From Anaerovorax sp. IOR16 (GTDB lineage: Bacteria > Bacillota > Clostridia > Peptostreptococcales > Anaerovoracaceae), in NCBI RefSeq assembly GCF_017168145.1, contig NZ_JADQTL010000009.1, forward strand, positions 992,001 to 1,056,000: a DNA stretch of 64,000 nucleotides, given 5' to 3'. A program made the position numbers and the translations under genes. Positions 37,148 through 44,499 of the stretch are shown here, one piece after another; the first letter of the stretch is position 1, and each line of letters opens with the position of its first letter. The notes under the pieces are model-generated. The model did not search any database. It was given only the letters and a program-made list of their open reading frames with translations, and had not been told where the DNA came from.

Positions 37148-38095
37148 ATGACAATTACCGCAATCCTTGACTCTTTTGAATTGGGTTTAATCTATGCTAT
37201 TTTAGCCCTGGGTGTATTCCTTTCCTTTCGTACGCTGAACACACCCGATCTGACCGTAGACGGAAGCATCGTGACAGGTGCTGCTGCTTCTGCCATACTT
37301 TGCAGTACGGGACACTCTCCCCTTGTCGCGTTGCTTGCTTCTTTTATACTAGCCTCTTTGGCTGGTGCGGTCACTGCTTTATTAAACATTAAATTGAAAA
37401 TCGAGCCACTATTGGCAGGCATCCTAGTAATGCTTGCCTTATATTCTTTAAATTTACGTTTGATGGGCTCAAGATCAAACATTGCACTTACGCAAAGCAA
37501 CACGCTTTATAAAAGTTTTCATGCAGCCGTACAAAGTAATTACTCATCGTTAATTTTAGGAATTATTATTTTAAGCATCGCTACGCTCAGCTTGTATTTC
37601 TTTTTAAATACACGTTTGGGATTTGCACTTCGTGCTACTGGAGATAATGAGTACATGGTACGTGCATCTGGCGTAAACAGCAATCTTATGAAGCTTTTGG
37701 GTCTTTCTTTGTCTAACGGCTTTGTTGGTCTTGCCGGTGGCCTTTTGGCACAGTACCAGTCCTATTCAGATGTTCAAATGGGTGTTGGCATGGTAGTCAT
37801 CGGGCTTGCCTCCGTTATTGTAGGAGAAACTATTTTTGAACTTTTTACAAAGACCGTTCCTCTTCTAATACGTCTACTCGCCGTTTCAGTAGGAGCAATC
37901 CTTTACCGATTAGCTCTTGCGTTTGCCTTAAGCTGTGGTATGCCGGCCACGGATTTGAAACTGATTTCCGCGGTAATCGTTGCCATTGCTTTATCAACCG
38001 GAGTAATGAAGGATTCTTTTCTGAAAAAGAAGATTTCTTTTACTTCAAACTCAATAAAACCTGCAAAGGACGGTGAATCCTATGATATGCATTGA
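37148..38095 (+). CDS. trpY: ABC transporter permease (TrpY-like)
   Basis: 315 residues with eight to nine membrane helices of the branched-chain-type (PF02653) permease family. DLTVDGSIVTGAAASAIL and ALRATGDNEYMVRASGVNSN are conserved stretches in the TrpY/uncharacterised ABC_sub_bind-linked group. It follows the binding protein by 110 bases and overlaps the ATPase gene, giving a complete importer with its neighbours. Confidence 0.88.
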   Translation: MTITAILDSFELGLIYAILALGVFLSFRTLNTPDLTVDGSIVTGAAASAILCSTGHSPLVALLASFILASLAGAVTALLNIKLKIEPLLAGILVMLALYSLNLRLMGSRSNIALTQSNTLYKSFHAAVQSNYSSLILGIIILSIATLSLYFFLNTRLGFALRATGDNEYMVRASGVNSNLMKLLGLSLSNGFVGLAGGLLAQYQSYSDVQMGVGMVVIGLASVIVGETIFELFTKTVPLLIRLLAVSVGAILYRLALAFALSCGMPATDLKLISAVIVAIALSTGVMKDSFLKKKISFTSNSIKPAKDGESYDMH

Positions 38096-38858
38096 ACATC
38101 TTTATAAAATCTTTGGCTATGGAACCGTCAATGAAAAACTTGCCTTGCAGGATGTCAGTCTTACCATGCATCCGGGAGAGTTTATCACTATTATCGGCAG
38201 TAACGGTGCCGGCAAATCCACATTAATGAATTGCCTATCCGGAGTAGAAAAAACCGATCATGGTAATATATTTTTAAATGATATTAATATTACAAAGTAT
38301 CCGGAACACAAACGCTCTCGCTATATTGGCCGTGTATTTCAAGATCCAATGAAAGGAACTGCCTTTGATATGACCATCGAGCAAAATTTGGCCATTGCAT
38401 ACAACAAAGACAAATTCCGAGGTTTACAGAAAGGTATATCAAAAAAAGAAAAAGCGTTTTTTCGTGAACGCTTATCACTATTGGGCATGGGTTTAGAGGA
38501 TCGAATGACGCAAAAAGTAAAATTGCTTTCCGGAGGACAAAGGCAAGCACTTACGTTATTTATGGCCATTCTTGTCAACCCAAAGCTATTGTTATTAGAC
38601 GAGCATACTGCTGCATTAGATCCGGCGACGGCAAAAAAAGTCTTAGATCTTACCGACCAATTTGCAAATTCAAAAGATCTTTGCACGATGATGATTACAC
38701 ATAATATGAGTGATGCATTACGTCACGGTACAAGAACCATTCTTATGGATAGCGGTCGTATTATCATGGATATTTCCGGAGAAGAACGCGAAAAAATGAC
38801 CGTTGAAAAATTAATTGAGCAATTTGAAATTCAAAACGATCGTATGCTTTTAAAATAG
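38082..38858 (+). CDS. trpZ: ABC transporter ATP-binding protein (TrpZ-like)
   Basis: 258 residues. Walker A IIGSNGAGKSTLMNCL, Q-loop GRVFQDPMKG, signature KLLSGGQRQALTLFMAI, Walker B LLLLDEHTAALDP (His after Glu is typical of this branch) and ITHNMSDAL. I chose the ATG at 38082 because AAAGGACGG stands eight bases before it; the GTG at 38073 is too close. It ends just before a terminator that also contains the next gene's ribosome site. Confidence 0.9.
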   Translation: MICIEHLYKIFGYGTVNEKLALQDVSLTMHPGEFITIIGSNGAGKSTLMNCLSGVEKTDHGNIFLNDINITKYPEHKRSRYIGRVFQDPMKGTAFDMTIEQNLAIAYNKDKFRGLQKGISKKEKAFFRERLSLLGMGLEDRMTQKVKLLSGGQRQALTLFMAILVNPKLLLLDEHTAALDPATAKKVLDLTDQFANSKDLCTMMITHNMSDALRHGTRTILMDSGRIIMDISGEEREKMTVEKLIEQFEIQNDRMLLK

Positions 38859-38861
38859 TAT

Positions 38862-38906
38862 AAAAATCACCTCATGGGCAATACTGTCCTCGAGGTGATT
38901 TTTTTT
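38862..38906 (+). terminator. Terminator overlapping the next gene's ribosome site
   Basis: Arms AAAAATCACCTC and GAGGTGATTTTTT (38862-38873 and 38892-38906) end in a run of eight T. The 3' arm holds GAGGTGAT, the ribosome site for the ATG at 38907. One element can therefore end the trp transcript and hide or expose the start of the DMT gene. Confidence 0.8.
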
Positions 38907-39341
38907 ATGTTGGGAATTCTTATGAGTATCGTAGCAGGTGCTGCTATGAGTTTACAAGGCGTAATCAATACTCGATTAGGAGAAAAAATCGGTCTGTATG
39001 AATCTAACACATTTGTACAAGGAACCGCTTTTCTTCTCGCTATCATTACAATGTTTCTGCTTGGAAAAGGGAATTTCACAGATTTATTGCATGTAAATAA
39101 GATTTATTGGCTTGGCGGTGTATTGGGTCTTGTCATTACAATAACCGTTATGCTGGCTATCGGCCATCTTAGTCCTACTTATGCCATCTCCATTATTCTA
39201 ATCAGTCAACTTTTGGTTGCAGCTATCATTGATGCTTTCGCTCTTTTTGGTTCCGAGCAAATTCATTTTGGGTGGACAAAATATACAGGAATCGCACTAA
39301 TGATTGCCGGTGTAATCTTATTCAAATGGAAATCCCTTTGA
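38907..39341 (+). CDS. DMT-superfamily protein (DUF606/YdcZ)
   Basis: 144 residues with five membrane helices: MLGILMSIVAGAAMSLQGVI, FVQGTAFLLAIITMFLL, WLGGVLGLVITITVMLAIGH and so on, ending GVILFKWKSL. This is one YdcZ unit; these work as homo- or heterodimers, and the transported substance is unknown. I chose the ATG at 38907, behind GAGGTGAT, rather than the ATG at 38874, which would lie inside the terminator stem. Confidence 0.82.
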   Translation: MLGILMSIVAGAAMSLQGVINTRLGEKIGLYESNTFVQGTAFLLAIITMFLLGKGNFTDLLHVNKIYWLGGVLGLVITITVMLAIGHLSPTYAISIILISQLLVAAIIDAFALFGSEQIHFGWTKYTGIALMIAGVILFKWKSL

Positions 39342-39379
39342 ATCCTAATTGATTCAGATAAAAACAGTCAAGATAAAAA

Positions 39380-39682
39380 TTACATCCATTTTACATCACC
39401 GGAAAGTCCATCATAACCAGGATGATTATCAAAACGTACGACTCCTACTTGAACCTTTCCACAAACGGCTTCTGTTACTTTTGCATGTCCAATTGAACCA
39501 AAACCGCCACATAGTTCCAAAAGTAAAACTCCTTCTTCCGCAAGTTTTTTTGCCTCTTCACATGCCATTTCATAGTTTTTTACACCAATCGTAATCATTT
39601 CTCCGACTTCAAAATCCATAACCATTCGTCTTGGTTCAGTCATTGCTCCGTTTACAAACATAAAAGCTACTTTTCTTTTCAT
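39380..39682 (-). CDS. DUF6506-family protein
   Basis: 100 residues: KVAFMFVNGAMTEPRRMVMD, then YEMACEEAKKLAEEGVLLLE LCGGFG and ending VGVVRFDNHPGYDGLSGDVK. I recall this pattern as DUF6506, a small cytoplasmic alpha/beta protein of unknown function. The Gly-rich LCGGFGS loop could bind a phosphate. I chose the ATG at 39682 because AAGAGGTAT precedes it. It stands alone. Confidence 0.7.
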   Translation of the reverse strand: MKRKVAFMFVNGAMTEPRRMVMDFEVGEMITIGVKNYEMACEEAKKLAEEGVLLLELCGGFGSIGHAKVTEAVCGKVQVGVVRFDNHPGYDGLSGDVKWM

Positions 39683-39893
39683 TTTATACCTCTTTCTACG
39701 CATGCCTTGCGTTTTTATTCATTTATTAAACTTTTAACTAGTATATCACGCATAAATGGATTGAAAAAGAAGCTTCATAAAATCTGTGTAAAGTTTTTAA
39801 TTTTAGAAATACTAACTATAAGATAGCATTTCCTTTTAAAAAATATTATATCTTAATATTACAATAAAATAATTAAAAAAAGGAGAAAATGAA

Positions 39894-40472
39894 ATGATTA
39901 AAAAAATATGTTTATTATTACTCATCACGATTCTCAGTATCTCCAGTTTAATTGGATGTACGACTCAAAATGATATGGACACAACGAATACTATTTCCCC
40001 AGTTGCCGCGGATGAAGTACAGCTTGGTGATTTTAAAGCCCAAGATCTTAAAGGAAACGAAGTAACAAAGGATATATTTTCTAATTATGATCTAACTCTT
40101 GTAAATTTATTTACAACATGGTGTTCACCTTGTATAGAAGAAATTCCTTATTTAAATCAAGTCGATAAAGAACTGGCTGATAAAGCAGTAAATGTAATCG
40201 GTATTGTCTTAGATGTGAATGAGGATGGAAAAATTGATGATAAAAAATTAGATAAATTAAATGAAATCATTAAATCTACAAAAGCAGAATATGATATTAT
40301 TTTACCCGATAAAGTGCTAAGGGAAGGACGTTTAAAAAATGTTGATTCCGTACCAGGATCCTTCTTTGTTGATAAAAATGGGAATATTGTCGGTGAAACT
40401 TATGTTGGTTCACATTCCAAAGATGAATGGATTAAAATTGTAAATGATGAACTGAATAAAATCAAAAAATAA
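39894..40472 (+). CDS. TlpA-like thioredoxin lipoprotein
   Basis: 192 residues. Lipobox SSLIGC (Cys about 22) anchors it outside the membrane. The thioredoxin fold has the active site TTWCSPCIEE and the cis-Pro region SVPGSFFVDKNG. It should reduce or transfer disulfides on the cell surface. Followed by a 51-residue CXXC protein and a polyferredoxin-type membrane protein in one operon, which suggests an electron path from the membrane to extracytoplasmic thiols. Confidence 0.88.
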   Translation: MIKKICLLLLITILSISSLIGCTTQNDMDTTNTISPVAADEVQLGDFKAQDLKGNEVTKDIFSNYDLTLVNLFTTWCSPCIEEIPYLNQVDKELADKAVNVIGIVLDVNEDGKIDDKKLDKLNEIIKSTKAEYDIILPDKVLREGRLKNVDSVPGSFFVDKNGNIVGETYVGSHSKDEWIKIVNDELNKIKK

Positions 40473-40487
40473 TATGAGGGAAATGCT

Positions 40488-40643
40488 ATGCGTAGGAAAA
40501 AAAAGAAAAATACAAATATAGTTACAATCTTCCTTATTTTCATTGGTATCTTTTTCATGGTTTTCGGGATTTACCGTGGTGAAGTACCTGTTATGTTTGA
40601 AAAATCCATAAATATTTGTCTGGAGTGTATTGGAATTGGCTAA
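40488..40643 (+). CDS. CD1871A-type small CXXC membrane protein
   Basis: 51 residues: a Lys/Arg-rich start, one membrane helix (IVTIFLIFIGIFFMVFG), then IYRGEVPVMFEKSINICLEC IGIG. The ICLECIGIG ending is the hallmark of the CD1871A family of Clostridia. The CxxC is placed just outside the membrane. The stop overlaps the start of the 4Fe-4S gene, so the two are translationally coupled. It probably shuttles electrons between the 4Fe-4S protein and the TlpA-like protein (inference from order). Confidence 0.85.
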   Translation: MRRKKKKNTNIVTIFLIFIGIFFMVFGIYRGEVPVMFEKSINICLECIGIG

Positions 40644-41508
40644 AGAAAGTATAAGAAGCAACGATCGTTCACGTTATTTTGTGCAAGGAATATGGGCACT
40701 GATTACAAACAGCTTCCTGATTGGTTTTATCCAAGGAAAAATCTATCAAGGAAAAATAAAAAATGTATGCGTACCAGGATTAAACTGTTATTCCTGTCCA
40801 GGTGCAGTAGCATCTTGTCCAATTGGTTCCTTGCAAGCAGTGATTGGCAGCTATGAATTTAAATTTGCCTTTTATGTCGCTGGATTTATGATTGTGATTG
40901 GCTCAATTATGGGTCGTTTTGTTTGCGGTTATCTCTGTCCCTTTGGATTTTTTCAAGATATGCTTCATAAAATCCCTTTTTATAAGAAACCAAAAACCTT
41001 CAAAGGTGACCGACCTTTGCGAAAACTAAAATACATTATATTAATTGTATTTGTTATATTAATGCCATTATTTATCGTCGATATCATCGGGCAAGGCACT
41101 CCCTATTTTTGTAAATTAATTTGTCCGGCGGGAACCTTAGAAGGCGGCATTCCGCTTGTACTGATGAATGAAACACTCCAAAAAACGGTTGGATGGCTTT
41201 ATGCTTGGAAAAACATTCTTTTAGTTATAACTATTATTGCTTCTATTATTATTTATCGCCCATTTTGCAAATACATCTGTCCACTTGGCGCAATCTATTC
41301 AATATTTAATCCGATTTCTATTTTTAAATATCGAGTCAATCCTGAAAAATGCATTCACTGCCATGCTTGTGCAACGGAATGCAAAATGAACGTTGATCCA
41401 GTGAAGAATGCAAATGATTTGGAATGTATAAGATGTGGCAAATGCAAAAGCATCTGCCCTACTAATGCCATTGAGTATACCTATTTTAAAGAAAAGTACA
41501 CCTACTAA
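40630..41508 (+). CDS. NapH/CcoG-like 4Fe-4S membrane protein
   Basis: 292 residues. Five to six membrane helices carry two cysteine-rich loops, CGYLCPFGFF and CKYICPLGAI, typical of the NapH family. A periplasm-like CVPGLNCYSCPGAVASCPIG precedes them, and a C-terminal ferredoxin domain has two CxxCxxCxxxC motifs (CIHCHACATEC and CIRCGKCKSIC). It would pass electrons across the membrane to the TlpA/CXXC pair. The start is one of two TTG codons that overlap the preceding gene's end. Confidence 0.9.
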   Translation: MELAKESIRSNDRSRYFVQGIWALITNSFLIGFIQGKIYQGKIKNVCVPGLNCYSCPGAVASCPIGSLQAVIGSYEFKFAFYVAGFMIVIGSIMGRFVCGYLCPFGFFQDMLHKIPFYKKPKTFKGDRPLRKLKYIILIVFVILMPLFIVDIIGQGTPYFCKLICPAGTLEGGIPLVLMNETLQKTVGWLYAWKNILLVITIIASIIIYRPFCKYICPLGAIYSIFNPISIFKYRVNPEKCIHCHACATECKMNVDPVKNANDLECIRCGKCKSICPTNAIEYTYFKEKYTY

Positions 41509-41544
41509 AATTAGATCTTTTTCATCTAATTTGTAGGTGTACTT
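41494..41544. terminator. Bidirectional terminator
   Basis: Nested stems: outer arms AAGTACACCTAC at 41494-41505 with the complement at 41533-41544, and an inner AAATTAGAT stem. It ends both the 4Fe-4S gene (plus) and spoIVA (minus). Confidence 0.8.
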
Positions 41545-41576
41545 CATTTCTTAAAATAATTATGATTGATTTATAT

Positions 41577-41870
41577 TTACAAAACAATACAAATAAAATA
41601 ATCTTTACCCTCATCGGAAATTTTCTGTAAGGAACGTTGTACTTTCAATCGAATATGCTCCGGTACATTAGAAAGTTTATGTTCCATTTGTTCCGTTACC
41701 ATTTCATACAGAGATTTACCAAAGAGATTTGTTTCCCAAATCTTTGATGGATCATTTTCAAACTCTGTCAATAAGTAACGAATCAGATCCTCAGATTGTT
41801 TTTCCGAACCAACGACTGGTGAAACCTCAGTGGTTATATCTGTTTTAATGATATGTGTACTGAGTATCAA
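41577..41870 (-). pseudogene. spoIVA: 3' fragment of spoIVA, cut by the prophage
   Basis: 97 codons that match only the C-terminal end of the spore-coat ATPase SpoIVA. The segment STHIIKTDITTEVSPVVGSE, then KQSEDLIRYLL, DPSKIWETNLFGKSLYEMV and the end ICIVL parallel the B. subtilis C-terminus (SIHMIKVDV..., ...IAIIL). The N-terminal ~400 residues, with the ATPase domain, are absent. Upstream sequence is the serine recombinase gene, which overlaps by 26 bases. The C-terminal domain is known to contact SpoVM and to be needed for coat assembly. The 5' part should lie beyond the far end of the element, outside this window. Excision would rebuild the gene. Confidence 0.92.
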
Positions 41871-43518
41871 ACTGATGTTTTAAAACCTCTGATTTTTTGC
41901 CCTTCTTTCCTTTTACAATGTCATACGAATCTTGATGTTTTAATGCTTTAAAATATAATTTTAAATGTACTACGTTTTCGTCTTCTGTTTTATAAACAAC
42001 AATTTTATCAAGTAAATCATCTATAATTTGTTGCATATTTTTTTCTGAAAAAATATTATTTAATTCAATATTAATTGATTTTTTTAAAACTTTAATTGTT
42101 TCTTCATAATTATTATTTTGTTTTTCTTGCTTTCTAAGTTCTCCTAATTCATTTTTTAGCTTCATAACTTCATTATTGAATCTAATATTTCTTTCTTTAA
42201 ATTCTTCATTAGATATTGTTTTATCAATGCTTAAATCAAGTAATTTATCTTTTTTAATTAAAATATCATTGATTTGCTTTTCAATCTTGTTAATATTTTT
42301 AATAGTATCTGATTTTTTTGTCGTTAATTTATACTCATCAATCATATCATTTAAGATATTTGATTTGTTCTCTACTAAAGATTCATATGACATTTTTAAT
42401 ACTTCATTTAATTCTGTTGTATATAATGTAGGGCTGTTGCAATATTGTTTCCCTTTTTCCTTAAATAATTTACATTGCCAAACTTCTTTATTCCCATTTT
42501 TATATTTATATTCTCCACGATAAAATAATACATTATGTTCAGAACACCATATTTTTCCACTATAGCTATATTTATTTGTATATCCAGTCGAATTATTTTC
42601 AGTTAGTTTTTCACTTCTTGAATTATATATTTTATTAGCCTTTTCCCACAATTCTTTACTTACAATAGGTGGCACATTTTTATTATCCTCATATATTACC
42701 CAATCTTTTTTATCTTTCCATTTTACATTATCTAACATATAATCATATTTTGTAATTTTATTTCCACAATAATATCCTTTGTATTTAGGATTAGTAAGAA
42801 TATATCTAATCGTAGTCAAACTAAATTGTCTTCCATTTCTATTAAAATGACCTTGTTCAGCTAATTTCTCTGCAATAGTTCGCATTCCATATCTATTATC
42901 AACATACATATTAAAAATAAGTCTGACCACCTCTGCTTCTTTTTCATTAATTACAAGTTTTCCGTTATCTTTATCATACCCCCATATATTAGATGCTCCT
43001 AAAACTCTTCCATTTTCTATTGCTCTTTTGAAGCCAAATTTTACACGTTCAGAAATTTTACGAACTTCATCCTGTGCAATTGCAGACATAATAGTTAGTC
43101 TTAATTCACTATCTGGCAATAAAGTATTAATATTATCAGATTCGAATAAAACACCTACGCCGCATTTTAATAATTCTTGTGTTGATTTGATACTATCTAC
43201 CGTATTTCTAGCAAAACGTGATATTTCTTTTGTAAGTATAAAATCAAATTTCCCATCTTTTGCATCGTCAATCATTTTTAAAAAATCTTCACGTTTATTA
43301 ATTTTTGTTCCACTTATTCCTTCATCAAAGTATCCTTGAATATATATCCAATTTTTTTGTTCTTTGATGTATTTAGGATAATAATCTATCTGATTATCTA
43401 ATGAATTTTTTTGTTCATCCTTATCTGTTGATACTCTTGCATAAAAAGTAACTCTCATCGGTATATCGAAAATAGATTTACCTTTTATCAATTCGTTTCT
43501 TATCGAATATAAATCCAT
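41845..43518 (-). CDS. Large serine recombinase (integrase/excisionase)
   Basis: 557 residues. The N-terminal resolvase domain has the catalytic Ser in FYARVSTDKDEQ (Ser30) and LTKEISRFARNTVDS with the active-site arginines. The recombinase domain follows (about 185-300, VNRYGMRTIAEKL-like), then a zinc-ribbon region (WCSEHNVLFYRGEYKYK...CKLFKEKGKQYC) and a long coiled coil (about 395-500). It integrates and excises the element. The last codons (QYTYH-stop) overlap spoIVA sequence. It has its own consensus promoter at 43570-43598 and a strong AGGAAGG ribosome site. Confidence 0.95.
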   Translation of the reverse strand: MDLYSIRNELIKGKSIFDIPMRVTFYARVSTDKDEQKNSLDNQIDYYPKYIKEQKNWIYIQGYFDEGISGTKINKREDFLKMIDDAKDGKFDFILTKEISRFARNTVDSIKSTQELLKCGVGVLFESDNINTLLPDSELRLTIMSAIAQDEVRKISERVKFGFKRAIENGRVLGASNIWGYDKDNGKLVINEKEAEVVRLIFNMYVDNRYGMRTIAEKLAEQGHFNRNGRQFSLTTIRYILTNPKYKGYYCGNKITKYDYMLDNVKWKDKKDWVIYEDNKNVPPIVSKELWEKANKIYNSRSEKLTENNSTGYTNKYSYSGKIWCSEHNVLFYRGEYKYKNGNKEVWQCKLFKEKGKQYCNSPTLYTTELNEVLKMSYESLVENKSNILNDMIDEYKLTTKKSDTIKNINKIEKQINDILIKKDKLLDLSIDKTISNEEFKERNIRFNNEVMKLKNELGELRKQEKQNNNYEETIKVLKKSINIELNNIFSEKNMQQIIDDLLDKIVVYKTEDENVVHLKLYFKALKHQDSYDIVKGKKGKKSEVLKHQFDTQYTYH

Positions 43519-43539
43519 TATTTATCCTTCCTGTAATAC

Positions 43540-43620
43540 AAAATAACCTCTGTTTGATGCTATGTATTTATTATAAATCATGTATATAATATGGTCAACA
43601 TAGAAAATAGAGGTTATTTT
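43540..43620. repeat. Inverted repeat enclosing the recombinase promoter
   Basis: Perfect 12-base arms AAAATAACCTCT (43540-43551) and AGAGGTTATTTT (43609-43620), 57 bases apart. The interval holds the whole recombinase promoter. It may be a loop-forming operator, a terminator with a large loop, or an invertible switch. Confidence 0.65.
43570..43598 (-). promoter_or_regulatory. Sigma-A promoter of the recombinase gene
   Basis: On the minus strand TTGACC, a 17-base spacer and TATAAT, about 55 bases upstream of the recombinase start. Nearly perfect vegetative consensus, so the enzyme should be made in growing cells. Confidence 0.85.
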
Positions 43621-43625
43621 TTTTA

Positions 43626-43814
43626 TTAAATTTTTAAATAATTACGTTTTAATGCTTCTTTACTATTTAAGTAATCCTTCATCCCACTATACATAGTTCG
43701 TGTTATAATCCCTTTTTTATATAAGTTTTCATTTATTTGTTTTTTTATTCCTATTAATGCACGCAACTCTAAGCCTATTTGAGTATTGTCTTTGGTTGGT
43801 TGTCGCTCATTCAT
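43626..43814 (-). CDS. Small phage protein, 62 aa; candidate directionality factor
   Basis: Not recognised as a family. The ATG at 43814 follows AAGGAGATGAT; an earlier in-frame ATG lies within that ribosome site. The 62-residue product (MNERQPTKDNTQIGLELRAL at the start) is basic and helical, with GIITRTMYSGMKDYLNSKEA near the end. Small basic proteins beside large serine recombinases are often recombination directionality factors (SPbeta SprB is of similar size). A sigma-E-like -35 (GCATATT at 43864-43870) lies upstream. The role is a proposal only. Confidence 0.6.
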   Translation of the reverse strand: MNERQPTKDNTQIGLELRALIGIKKQINENLYKKGIITRTMYSGMKDYLNSKEALKRNYLKI

Positions 43815-43880
43815 ATGTAAAATCATCTCCTTTGTATTTGTTTTATATAATATATTAAGATTGAATATGCTTTATTCTTT

Positions 43881-44402
43881 TTACTTTCCACTAGACCCCA
43901 ATTTGTCCATTCCACGTTTGGATTTTATTTCACATAAATGTTCATATGACATTTCAATTACTTCGGTTTTAGGAACTGGCAATAATACAGCTTGACAAAT
44001 TGCTTTTTCATATGGGTAAATAATATGAGCTGGAGCACTAACCGTATTTCCATAAATCATTCCAGCTGTAATTCCTTCTTTTGCAATAATGACTTTATAA
44101 TCATTATGATTTGTAATAGGTACAAACCATTCATTTCGATATCCTGAATCAATTACACCACATCTTTGACCAATGCCCTTAGTTCCAGTAGACCCTCTTT
44201 CAAATAACTGAAAGTAATAGTCTGAAGAACAAGCACTAGCAATTCCAGTTGGAATCATTTTAGTTTCATGAGGGTTTATCACCATATAAAACTCTTCGAA
44301 ATTGGCGTATATATCGTATCCTGCATTCTCCTCAATCTTAGATGGAATAACTGCATTTTCTCTTACCTTTGCAAAATAAATCTTTTCTCTCTCTGTATTC
44401 AT
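43881..44402 (-). CDS. dut: dUTP diphosphatase (trimeric type)
   Basis: 173 residues. Motifs of trimeric dUTPases in order: AGYDIYANFEEF, LFERGSTGTKGIGQRCGVID with the catalytic Asp, GYRNEWFVPITNH, and the C-terminal RGMDKLGSSGK arm. It removes dUTP and supplies dUMP for thymidylate synthesis, which fits the ThyX-like genes nearby. Start after AAAGGATGATT. A 16-bp inverted repeat separates it from the ribonucleotide reductase gene. Confidence 0.92.
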   Translation of the reverse strand: MNTEREKIYFAKVRENAVIPSKIEENAGYDIYANFEEFYMVINPHETKMIPTGIASACSSDYYFQLFERGSTGTKGIGQRCGVIDSGYRNEWFVPITNHNDYKVIIAKEGITAGMIYGNTVSAPAHIIYPYEKAICQAVLLPVPKTEVIEMSYEHLCEIKSKRGMDKLGSSGK

Positions 44403-44435
44403 ATGAAATCATCCTTTCATTTCGATTCAATTTAT

Positions 44436-44483
44436 ATACCATATGTAGTATAAATAAATAATACAAAATACTACATATGGTAT
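44436..44483. repeat. Perfect 16-bp inverted repeat
   Basis: Arms ATACCATATGTAGTAT (44436-44451) and its exact complement (44468-44483) with a 16-base AT-rich loop, in the gap between nrdJ and dut. There is no clear T run after it, so it is more likely an operator or an RNA processing stem than a terminator. Confidence 0.8.
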
Positions 44484-44499
44484 GTTTTATATTATATTT

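Noticed and set aside
39349-39594. Plus-strand 81-codon frame rich in His, Leu and Gln
   Set aside because: Antisense shadow of the DUF6506 gene; composition is not protein-like.
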